Shown: positions 1-6,480 of the stretch, in pieces
How positions within the stretch are numbered: position 1 is the first letter of the stretch
Layout: each line of letters begins with the position of its first letter
DNA from: a bacterium
Lineage (GTDB): Bacteria; Bacteroidota; Ignavibacteria; Kapaibacteriales; UBA961
Direction: 5' to 3'
Assembly: GCA_022844575.1 (NCBI GenBank)
Contig: JALHLL010000091.1
Location: 1-8,693, forward strand
Length of the DNA stretch: 8,693 nt
The notes under the pieces: model-generated
Told to the model about the DNA's origin: nothing
The model's input: the letters and a program-made list of their open reading frames with translations, nothing else
Databases searched by the model: none
Made by a program: the position numbers and the translations under genes

Positions 1-1202
1 GTTCAGTTTGGTTGCACATGGGTGCTTTAGGACCAAAACGCGTACTATTTTCGGATGAAGGCGAACCCCTTGCGCCACCGTATGCAATGGCTGATAATGA
101 ATATTGTTGGCTTGAGTTTACCGATTTGGTATTTATCGATCCAGTAAGCACAGGTTTCAGTCGCCCTGCCGGCGAAGAAAAAAAAGAACAATTTCACGGT
201 ACAAAAGAAGATGCTCAAAGTGTAGGTGAATTTATTCGTTTATTCACTACGAAAAACAAAAGATGGGCTTCTCCGAAATTTTTGGTAGGAGAAAGTTACG
301 GAACTACCCGTGCCGCAATTCTTTCAAGCTATTTGCAAGAAAGGTACGGAATGTATCTGAACGGCTTATTATTAATTTCGGCTGCTTTGGATTTTTCAAC
401 TTTACGTTTTAAAGCCGGTAATGATTTGCCATACTTGTTACATTTGCCGACATACACGGCAACTGCTTTTTATCACAAAAAGTTATCGGGAGAGCTACAA
501 CAAGATATACATAAAACATTGGAATCAGCCCGAACATTTGTTTCTAATGAGTATGTGCCGTTTTTGTGGAAAGGTGATAATAATACGGAAAGCGATAAAA
601 AAATGATCGCTAAAAAACTTTCTAATTATACAGGACTCTCCGAACAATTTATAGAAAATTCAAATTATAGAATTGATATTTCCCATTTCACAAAAGAGCT
701 TCTTCGTAATAATGATAGAACTGTCGGCAGATTGGATTCACGATACAAAGGAATTGACAGGCGGAGCGTCGGCTCAAGTTTTGAATATGACCCGAGTTAT
801 GACGGAGTAATCTACGGACCTTATTCGGGTGTACTCAATCATTATATTGCCGATGAATTGAAATTTGAAAGTGATTTGACTTATGAAATTTTAACAGGTA
901 ATGTTCATCCGTGGAATTGGGGTTCCGCTTCCGAAGGTTATACTTCGGTTTCCGAATCCTTAAGGGAAGCAATGACGGTAAACAAACACCTGAAAGTATT
1001 TGTAGCAAACGGTTATTATGATCTTGCTACGCCATTTTTTGCAACGGAATATACACTCAATCATTTGGAATTGGACGAAACCCTCCGTTCCAATATTCAG
1101 CTAACCTATTATGAAGCCGGCCACATGATGTATATTCACAAAAAATCATTAATCAAGTTTACCGATGATGTTCGCTCATATTATCAGAATTCTTTGAAAT
1201 AA
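1..1202 (+). CDS. Serine carboxypeptidase-like protein, peptidase family S10 (5'-truncated by window edge)
   Basis: The reading frame is open from the first bases. It encodes SVW before LHMGALGPKR, which matches the S10 oxyanion-hole region normally preceded by GGPGSSS, so the gene starts upstream and about 399 residues are visible. The S10 catalytic triad is complete: nucleophile Ser in GESYGTTRAA (codon 294-296), Asp in NGYYDLATPF (1020-1022) and His in AGHMMY (1122-1124). The segment FIDPVSTGFS is also typical of the family. Family members are alpha/beta-hydrolases that remove C-terminal residues from peptides; bacterial ones are usually exported, but the N-terminus that would show a signal peptide lies outside the window. 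The gene converges on the minus-strand membrane-protein gene with a 5-base gap. It has no evident functional link to the polysaccharide genes. The family call is secure; the substrate is unknown. Confidence 0.93.
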   Translation, partial: SVWLHMGALGPKRVLFSDEGEPLAPPYAMADNEYCWLEFTDLVFIDPVSTGFSRPAGEEKKEQFHGTKEDAQSVGEFIRLFTTKNKRWASPKFLVGESYGTTRAAILSSYLQERYGMYLNGLLLISAALDFSTLRFKAGNDLPYLLHLPTYTATAFYHKKLSGELQQDIHKTLESARTFVSNEYVPFLWKGDNNTESDKKMIAKKLSNYTGLSEQFIENSNYRIDISHFTKELLRNNDRTVGRLDSRYKGIDRRSVGSSFEYDPSYDGVIYGPYSGVLNHYIADELKFESDLTYEILTGNVHPWNWGSASEGYTSVSESLREAMTVNKHLKVFVANGYYDLATPFFATEYTLNHLELDETLRSNIQLTYYEAGHMMYIHKKSLIKFTDDVRSYYQNSLK

Positions 1203-1224
1203 TTCTTCTATTTTCTGAAAATAG
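1186..1224. terminator. Weak AT-rich hairpins at convergent gene ends
   Basis: Two inverted repeats sit where the S10 gene and the minus-strand membrane-protein gene meet. AGAATT (1186-1191) pairs with AATTCT (1201-1206) around a 9-base loop and is followed by TCTATTTTC. CTATTTTC (1208-1215) is repeated inverted as GAAAATAG (1217-1224) around one central base. Both are AT-rich and lack a strong G+C stem, so termination is only possible. The second overlaps the final codons and stop of the minus-strand gene. Confidence 0.22.
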
Positions 1225-1558
1225 CATCTATAAGCCCCATATCAAACCATTCTTCTAAATATATATTATAAAGTAGAAGAAATGTAAGCAATGCGAATAG
1301 AATTATTCCGAACTTACGACCGAATGTACCTTTTGTAACCCGAAGAGACTTTTTCATAATCTCTTCGGTTATTTTTTCTGTAAGCGTAAATAAGGGAATA
1401 AATACGAGTACAATAATCATCATTCCGACTGCTGTAGCCGTAAGCGGATGCAATTCATGGGCTTTTTGCAGTATAAGGTCTTCGAGTGCGGCAGAAATGA
1501 GGTATGCGATTAGAACATTAATTGTAAACAAAATGCCTTTTGTAATCTTCCGAAGCAT
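1208..1558 (-). CDS. Small integral membrane protein, unknown function, in polysaccharide export operon
   Basis: This gene encodes a 116-residue protein that I do not recognise. It has three hydrophobic segments, roughly residues 8-26, 40-58 and 83-100. Between the second and third lies a charged, probably cytoplasmic stretch (EKITEEIMKKSLRVTKGTFGRK). The start ATG lies 14 bases after the stop of the Wzz-like gene on the same strand, so the two are probably co-transcribed. No Shine-Dalgarno is visible; the upstream sequence is A/T-rich like that of its neighbours. A role beside the polysaccharide export apparatus is suggested only by position. It has no catalytic motif and does not look like a fragment of a flippase or polymerase, which would have many more membrane segments. 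Confidence 0.72.
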   Translation of the reverse strand: MLRKITKGILFTINVLIAYLISAALEDLILQKAHELHPLTATAVGMMIIVLVFIPLFTLTEKITEEIMKKSLRVTKGTFGRKFGIILFALLTFLLLYNIYLEEWFDMGLIDAIFRK

Positions 1559-1572
1559 ACTACAAATAATAT

Positions 1573-2739
1573 TTATGGATGATTGTTTTTTTGAATAACA
1601 ATACTATAGAAGAATACGCAACCGCTTGTACATAACAATGAAACGATTGCCCCCAAAATAATCATTACACTACGTTTCGGTGACGTTCTTTCCAAGGGTT
1701 CGAATGCTTTATCGAGTACCTGAACGGAGGGTATATCTTTTTCTTCCTGAATCAATTCCTGTAAACGTTGCGTTTGCAAATACATATTTATCTGTTCAAG
1801 TATTTTCTGGTCGCGAATCAGATTAATGTATTGTTTTGTAAGCGAAGGAATACTATCTATTGCAATCGTAGTTTTATCAAAAGTTACCATTCCCCCTGAT
1901 TGAACTCTTTGCATTTGTTCGCTAATAGTCGAAATCTGATTTTGTAGTGTTTTAACGATAGGTGCTGAGGAATTATATTCCTGAAGTGCTAAGGCGAGTT
2001 GCAATTCCATTTTTGCTAATTCAGTACCCAAACCCACAGAATTTGTTACCATTGCCTGTGTTTGTGCATCAATTCCGACTATCTTATTTTTTTCTTGAAA
2101 TGTTTGTAATGTACTTTGAACCGAATCAAGATTTTTTTTCTGAACTGTAATCACTCTTTCAATAAATTGTCTTGTTTTTTTTGCAGTTGAAGAACTTTTC
2201 TCTCTCATTATTTTATCTAAAGCAGTAGGCACACCATTAGCAATTATAGCTACAAGTTTTTTAACTTCTCCTAACTCCGTTTCAGAAGCAATATACTTTG
2301 TCGGCAAGCTCACATTTATTGCAGTCACCCCGCTTCTTTTGTTTTCCACAAGAATAGAACTTCGAATAATACCAATAATCTCACCCTTTACTTTGCCCTG
2401 AAAATATACTGATTCAGATAATTTATTATCATTATAAATACACTCCGCAATTGCATTGCTTGTGAGTATATCGGAAGTAGTAAGGTTCGTTCCCGAACTA
2501 CCGCCAAAATTCAAGGGTAATGCCGGAATAGCATTCTGTAAAATGGAGGATAAGCCCGATGTACCCCTTTGCTCAGGCGGCATGAGTGTTGTTGCTGAGG
2601 TAAATGTCTGCGGTGCTATAAACGCATAAACCCCTATAATACAACTAAAAAGAACGGTAAAAAGAATAATCGTTCTTTTACTGTATTTCAGAATTTGTAC
2701 ATAATCGGAAAGCGTCGGATTATTATTTTCTTGCAACAT
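1573..2739 (-). CDS. Wzz/PCP-type polysaccharide chain-length determinant (no kinase domain)
   Basis: The 388-residue product has the classical polysaccharide co-polymerase layout. A short cytoplasmic N-terminus containing DYVQILKYSKR is followed by a first membrane helix (about 23-43). A large periplasmic domain follows, including a coiled-coil-prone stretch (about 183-330, rich in Q, K, E and L). A proline-containing motif AFEPLERTSPKR (345-356) leads into the second membrane helix (about 357-381). The early LMPPEQ after the first helix is also common in this family. Such proteins oligomerise in the inner membrane and control chain length or handover of Wzy-type polysaccharides to the outer-membrane exporter. 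There is no C-terminal Walker-type BY-kinase domain, so tyrosine-kinase control, if any, must come from another gene. It lies 20 bases after the SLBB export gene and is probably co-transcribed with it. The ATG at 2739 follows an A/T-rich leader without Shine-Dalgarno. Confidence 0.9.
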   Translation of the reverse strand: MLQENNNPTLSDYVQILKYSKRTIILFTVLFSCIIGVYAFIAPQTFTSATTLMPPEQRGTSGLSSILQNAIPALPLNFGGSSGTNLTTSDILTSNAIAECIYNDNKLSESVYFQGKVKGEIIGIIRSSILVENKRSGVTAINVSLPTKYIASETELGEVKKLVAIIANGVPTALDKIMREKSSSTAKKTRQFIERVITVQKKNLDSVQSTLQTFQEKNKIVGIDAQTQAMVTNSVGLGTELAKMELQLALALQEYNSSAPIVKTLQNQISTISEQMQRVQSGGMVTFDKTTIAIDSIPSLTKQYINLIRDQKILEQINMYLQTQRLQELIQEEKDIPSVQVLDKAFEPLERTSPKRSVMIILGAIVSLLCTSGCVFFYSIVIQKNNHP

Positions 2740-2759
2740 TTTTATATTAATATATTCTA

Positions 2760-4427
2760 TTATCTGCTTAAACTGATCACAACCGCAGCAATGGTAATAA
2801 TCTGTGTTACCACCGTCATTATATCAAAAAACAATCTTGAATTCGTGATTTTTTCCGGCACCATAATTTCATCTTGCGGTTTTAATTGTTCTATCTCACT
2901 CGCCTCTACCGACTCTCCACTCGAACGCAAAACAAATATTTCGCTTTCGTCAGCTTGCGAGGCAAAACCTCCGCAAATTCGTATATAATCTTCTATACTT
3001 TTATTACGTTCATACATTATTCTGCCCGGTTTTGCTACTCTGCCCGTAACAGTTATATATTCCACTTTCCTCGGGATAAAAATTGAGTCACCGGGTCTCA
3101 AAAGCAGATTATTCGTATTGTCCTTGTTCAATAAGAGTTTTTCGAAATCAACAAGCATAAGCCCTCTGAACTGTCTTAACCTTGTTCTGTAGTATCTTTT
3201 CTCACTCTCGGTCTGTGCATCGGCTGGTATTTTTTCTATGCGTGAAAATTCATAGTCGGGGTCGAAAGCGTCCTCCCTTCTTACCAGGCCTGCTCTTGTT
3301 ATATCAGCATCATTCTTTATTCCACCTGCATCATTAATAATATCCAGAATCGTCGTTTTACCCGTTTCAATTACATATCGTCCTTCATAATTAACTTCTC
3401 CGCCTATGGCAACCTCGTCAAACTTAGAAGTGTTTTTTCCTTTTCGGATGAATATCTTATCCCGTTCTTTCAGTAAAACGTCTCCTTTATAATCATTAGT
3501 CTTTGCAGCCGGATTATACATCCAATCCTTACAACTGACAATAATTTTTTCGCTTGCCTTTGCTTCACTATAACGATAGATTTCTACAGAATCACGCTCC
3601 GCAAATGAGGTGAACCATCCTGCAAACGTTAAAGCATCGGATAATTTATCACCCACATGAAATTCAAAAGCTGTTTGTTCATTTACCTCTCCGTTTACCC
3701 TAATCATATCCTTTTGCGAAGCATAAGGTATATATATAATATCACCTCCAAGCAAGTGAGGGCTTTGTGTTTTATCACCATACACATAAAATTTCTGAAG
3801 ATCTACATAAATGGTTTCATTCTTTTCCCGATTGATACGAATCATTCTCATAGACGACAATGAAGTAATCCCACCCGCTCTATCCAATATCTCATGTAAA
3901 CGATCTGCCGGGGTTGCTGAGAGTGTACCCGGTTTTCGTACCGCCCCTAATAATGTTACTTTAAATGTACGTATCTTCGATAAAGCCACCTCAACTGATT
4001 GGGTATTGATGATATTCGTAATTCGTTTTTTAATAATATTCTTCGCTTCAAGAAGAGTTTTTTCCGAAACGGCTATCATTCCGACTTCGGGGATGATTAC
4101 GGTTCCATCGGGCATAACAGGCACGGAATACTGAACCGGGCTCACTCTTTGCACAAAAATGCTCAGGACATCTCCCGGACCGACTATGTACGTACTCGGA
4201 TCAATAACGGTTTCCAAAAAACCTATACTTTCTACCGAATTCTCTATACCTTGTTTAACGGCACTTGTATCATAACCACCCGGAGAAGCAATTTGAGTCC
4301 TGGGTATTTTTAAGTTTTGTATCTGAGCTGTAGTGGTACTTATCGCCAATATGAAAAGTAAGAGGAGCGGTAAAGTTTGAAACATTCCGACTATTGAGAT
4401 GTGCATACGCGTTTTGATTCCGAACAT
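2760..4427 (-). CDS. Polysaccharide export protein, Wza-like, with multiple SLBB domains
   Basis: Residues are counted from the ATG at 4427 (555 residues). A signal peptide with K and R in the n-region, a hydrophobic core near residues 19-31 and a TTAQ end is followed by the polysaccharide export domain (about 79-154; YIVGPGDVLSIF and MPDGTVIIPEVG). Four SLBB-like repeats start near VTLLGAVRKPGTL (157), IRVNGEVN (242), VAIGGEVNYEGRY (339) and ITVTGRVAKPGR (458), each ending in an AGG/CGG-like turn except the second. A hydrophobic C-terminal helix (about 532-554) could serve as the outer-membrane segment, as in Wza. No lipobox cysteine follows the signal peptide, unlike E. coli Wza. The protein should form the translocation channel for capsule or exopolysaccharide. 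The frame stays open to an ATG at 4514, but that start would overlap the divergent gene and bury the signal peptide, so 4427 is preferred. Confidence 0.88.
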   Translation of the reverse strand: MFGIKTRMHISIVGMFQTLPLLLLFILAISTTTAQIQNLKIPRTQIASPGGYDTSAVKQGIENSVESIGFLETVIDPSTYIVGPGDVLSIFVQRVSPVQYSVPVMPDGTVIIPEVGMIAVSEKTLLEAKNIIKKRITNIINTQSVEVALSKIRTFKVTLLGAVRKPGTLSATPADRLHEILDRAGGITSLSSMRMIRINREKNETIYVDLQKFYVYGDKTQSPHLLGGDIIYIPYASQKDMIRVNGEVNEQTAFEFHVGDKLSDALTFAGWFTSFAERDSVEIYRYSEAKASEKIIVSCKDWMYNPAAKTNDYKGDVLLKERDKIFIRKGKNTSKFDEVAIGGEVNYEGRYVIETGKTTILDIINDAGGIKNDADITRAGLVRREDAFDPDYEFSRIEKIPADAQTESEKRYYRTRLRQFRGLMLVDFEKLLLNKDNTNNLLLRPGDSIFIPRKVEYITVTGRVAKPGRIMYERNKSIEDYIRICGGFASQADESEIFVLRSSGESVEASEIEQLKPQDEIMVPEKITNSRLFFDIMTVVTQIITIAAVVISLSR

Positions 4428-4436
4428 AACTTGATA

Positions 4437-4444
4437 CAAAAATA
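4437..4444 (-). promoter_or_regulatory. Candidate Bacteroidota-type -7 box (TATTTTTG) for the export operon
   Basis: On the minus strand, TATTTTTG matches the TAnnTTTG -7 consensus of Bacteroidota primary sigma promoters. It lies in the divergent intergenic region, 9 bases before the preferred ATG of the SLBB export gene at 4427. No clear TTTG/TTG -33 element stands at the expected 19-21 bases upstream, and the leader would be very short. The call is therefore weak. Confidence 0.3.
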
Positions 4445-4476
4445 GACAAATGACCCATGACCTACATATCGTTTTC

Positions 4477-4508
4477 TTGTTTTGAATATTGTTTTTGTCG
4501 TATTTTTC
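4477..4508 (+). promoter_or_regulatory. Possible promoter for the divergent glycosyltransferase gene
   Basis: A TTG at 4477-4479 and TATTTTTC at 4501-4508 resemble the -33 and -7 elements of a Bacteroidota promoter. The spacing is 21 bases, with one mismatch from TAnnTTTG. The ATG at 4513 follows only 4 bases later, so transcription from here would give an almost leaderless message. The sequence is T-rich and such matches arise easily by chance. Confidence 0.2.
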
Positions 4509-4512
4509 GTTC

Positions 4513-5928
4513 ATGGCACGAAATACAACTCTTACAATCGTAAGTTATGCTGTCAACGGTTTAGGGCTGGGGCATTTAACCCGCATTTTAGCCATAAACA
4601 CAGCTATCAGACAGTTCTGTTTACTCCTTGAACAAAATGTTCAACAGATAATACTCACGACAAGCGAGGCGGATACTCTTGCTTTTAAGCATTCATTCCC
4701 CGCTTATAAAATGCCTTCCATAACACTTGCACATGAAAGCGGCATACCTAGAAAAAGGTATAATATGATTTCAAGGCATTGGGTTTGGAATACATTTGCC
4801 TTATGGCAACCCGACATCACTATCGTCGATACTTTCCCTTCAGGAACATTCGATGAATTACCGCAAATACTTAGAGACTGCAAAAAAAATGTTTTCATTT
4901 ATCGCCCTATAAAATCCGAACAGGAACAAAACCCTAAGTTCAGAGACGCGCTTTTCATGTATGATACGATAATTCGTATCATGGAACCATTTACTTCCCC
5001 TACAATAGTTGATGAACGTCTTTCCGAAAGAATAACCGACGTCTCACCCATTATACTAAGGAAGAGCAAAAAAAGTTCCATTTTTTCAAAAGAAAAAGAA
5101 CATTCTACACATAACAAGTACGAAAAAAGGATTCTTATACTTGCGGGAGGTGGTGGTGATTCTATCAATACAGATTTTTGGGAATTGATGATTACGATTG
5201 CTCAAAAATTTCCGGAACATCAATTTACGTATGCTGTCGGGGCATTATACAGAGGTTTAAAGCAAGAAGTTGACAATATTGTATGGCACACAGATGAATT
5301 GGACTTGTCGGAACAGTACTATGATTTTGCCATCTCGGCAGGTGGGTTCAATAGCGTTTACGAATTGCTGTATTACAGATTGCCTACGGCTTTTTTTAGT
5401 CAGTCGAGAAAGTATGATGACCAAGATAGACGTATTCAAGCCATAATTGAACAAGGTTTGGGACTTTATGTTGAGGAACTTACTTATGAAGCATTGGAAA
5501 AGAGCGTACACTCATTACTAAGTTCTTATAATATCATAAGACAGAATCTGCAAAAGTACTCCTTTCCAAACGGCAGTATCGAAACTGCTTATACAGTTTT
5601 AGAACAATTTTTACCGTACCATAAACTCGACGCGACTAAAACTATACTTGAATACCTATATCAGCGGAATATTTCTTTTTCACTTACCGATGAAAAATAC
5701 TTTTTGGGTATTATCGGTCTCATGATAAGACACTTCGGTTTTGAGATAACAGCAATGAATATTGACAATATCGTTAGTTTTGCCTTTAGAATAATAGAAC
5801 AGATGAACACAAAAGGTTTTACCTTAAAAGACACACATATTCTTGTAAAAAAACGCTTTTTCGGACATGAAATATCATCCGAACTCTCAGAAATGATAGA
5901 ACAATTATTACAACCATTATCCTTTTAG
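4513..5928 (+). CDS. GT-B fold glycosyltransferase, MurG/GT28-like, with C-terminal helical extension
   Basis: From the ATG at 4513 the product has 471 residues. The N-terminal half begins TLTIVSYAVNGLGLGHLTR (residues 6-24), the glycine-rich acceptor-side loop plus His typical of MurG-like and related GT-B enzymes. The C-terminal half begins with a strand and loop LILAGGGGD (208-216). It contains the nucleotide-sugar signature region SAGGFNSVYELLYYRLPTAF (275-294), followed by a Gln/Asp-containing QDRR (304-307) and QGLGLYVEEL. These features point to transfer of a sugar from an NDP-sugar to an unknown acceptor, probably at the cytoplasmic membrane face. Residues about 371-471 go beyond the usual GT-B end and look helical. 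A TTG start at 4489 would add 8 hydrophobic residues; ATG is preferred because homology-like sequence begins there. The gene is divergent from the polysaccharide export operon, which suggests a shared glycan pathway. Donor and acceptor cannot be told from sequence. Confidence 0.85.
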   Translation: MARNTTLTIVSYAVNGLGLGHLTRILAINTAIRQFCLLLEQNVQQIILTTSEADTLAFKHSFPAYKMPSITLAHESGIPRKRYNMISRHWVWNTFALWQPDITIVDTFPSGTFDELPQILRDCKKNVFIYRPIKSEQEQNPKFRDALFMYDTIIRIMEPFTSPTIVDERLSERITDVSPIILRKSKKSSIFSKEKEHSTHNKYEKRILILAGGGGDSINTDFWELMITIAQKFPEHQFTYAVGALYRGLKQEVDNIVWHTDELDLSEQYYDFAISAGGFNSVYELLYYRLPTAFFSQSRKYDDQDRRIQAIIEQGLGLYVEELTYEALEKSVHSLLSSYNIIRQNLQKYSFPNGSIETAYTVLEQFLPYHKLDATKTILEYLYQRNISFSLTDEKYFLGIIGLMIRHFGFEITAMNIDNIVSFAFRIIEQMNTKGFTLKDTHILVKKRFFGHEISSELSEMIEQLLQPLSF

Positions 5929-5938
5929 AACAACAATT

Positions 5939-6463
5939 ATGAAATACAGAACTTTTAAAACATTGCGTATTGTATTATTAATTTTCATTCTTGCTGCAAC
6001 TGTTAAGGTATGTAATATGTTAATTCCTTCAAATAAGGATAGTCTATCTACAAATAATCACGAGAATAATGTTTCAGAAAGCGCACCTGATAAGAATCGG
6101 AAAGAGAACATAGCAAACGACGGAGCATCCAAACCCGGAGATCAATTTCTCCAGTTATCCGATATAGACAATAAAGTATTGGAAATGCAACTTTCGGATA
6201 TAACGGATGTTAAAGATAAGAGCGGTAAGAACTATAAAAAATTCAAGAAATTTCCGACTTTTATAATTGATATGAGGTGCGATTTTACAAAAGGTTTCAC
6301 AACATGGAATCGCATTAAGGTTGACTTAGATAAAGATAAAAAATACGATGAAAAATGGACTTTCAGAAATAATGGCGAGGTAATTAAGGAAATATCTTCA
6401 TCCGATGATGAAAATTATGATTATGAGTATCAAATGAAAGACAAAAAATGGGAACTCCGGTAA
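5939..6463 (+). CDS. Hypothetical membrane-anchored or secreted acidic protein with DxDxD motif
   Basis: The 174-residue product is not recognised. Its N-terminus MKYRTFKTLR precedes a hydrophobic stretch (about 11-29), consistent with a signal anchor or signal peptide. The Cys at 25 is preceded by VKV and does not form a canonical lipobox. A low-complexity polar linker rich in N, S, D and K follows (about 30-70). The C-terminal part carries DLDKDKKYDEKW (129-140), whose D-x-D-x-D spacing resembles the start of an EF-hand or dockerin-like calcium loop but lacks the acidic residue at position 12. It is followed by an acidic, aromatic tail (SSSDDENYDYEY, 153-164, then KDKKW). The gene begins 10 bases after the glycosyltransferase stop, so the two are likely co-transcribed. 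An extracytoplasmic location and metal binding are inferences. It ends 1 base before the convergent kinase gene. Confidence 0.72.
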   Translation: MKYRTFKTLRIVLLIFILAATVKVCNMLIPSNKDSLSTNNHENNVSESAPDKNRKENIANDGASKPGDQFLQLSDIDNKVLEMQLSDITDVKDKSGKNYKKFKKFPTFIIDMRCDFTKGFTTWNRIKVDLDKDKKYDEKWTFRNNGEVIKEISSSDDENYDYEYQMKDKKWELR

Positions 6464-6480
6464 TTTATCCGAGTAATTCC
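6443..6480 (-). terminator. Imperfect hairpin plus T-run downstream of the REC-kinase gene
   Basis: Read on the minus strand, GGA plus ACTCGG pairs with CC plus GAGTTCC around an 8-base loop (6461-6468). The stem is about 9 pairs, with one 3-base and one 1-base bulge. Six T residues (6448-6443) follow two bases after the stem, as in an intrinsic terminator. The loop holds the stop codons of both convergent genes. On the + strand no T-run follows, so it would act mainly for the two-component operon. The bulges limit confidence. Confidence 0.4.

Noticed and set aside
2744..2753. Perfect palindrome ATATTAATAT between the export and Wzz-like genes
   Set aside because: It is pure A/T in a 20-base A/T-rich spacer, where such palindromes are expected by chance; there is no sign of an operator.
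2695..2988. Open frame of 97 codons on the + strand across the Wzz/export junction
   Set aside because: It lies antisense to two well-supported genes, has no family features and reads as a shadow of their codon pattern.
4489..4512. TTG start adding 8 residues to the glycosyltransferase
   Set aside because: The ATG at 4513 is directly followed by the conserved N-terminal strand of the fold; the extra residues are T-rich promoter-like sequence.
4428..4514. 29-residue N-terminal extension of the export protein (ATG at 4514)
   Set aside because: It would overlap the divergent gene's start and place a lysine-rich stretch and a second hydrophobic patch before a good signal peptide; kept only as an alternative.
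4899..5168. Open frame of 89 codons on the minus strand inside the glycosyltransferase
   Set aside because: It is antisense to conserved glycosyltransferase sequence, and its hydrophobic residues reflect the opposite strand's composition.
5939..6463. Lipoprotein call for the small acidic protein from Cys25
   Set aside because: The residues before the cysteine (VKV) do not fit a lipobox, which needs a small residue at -1.
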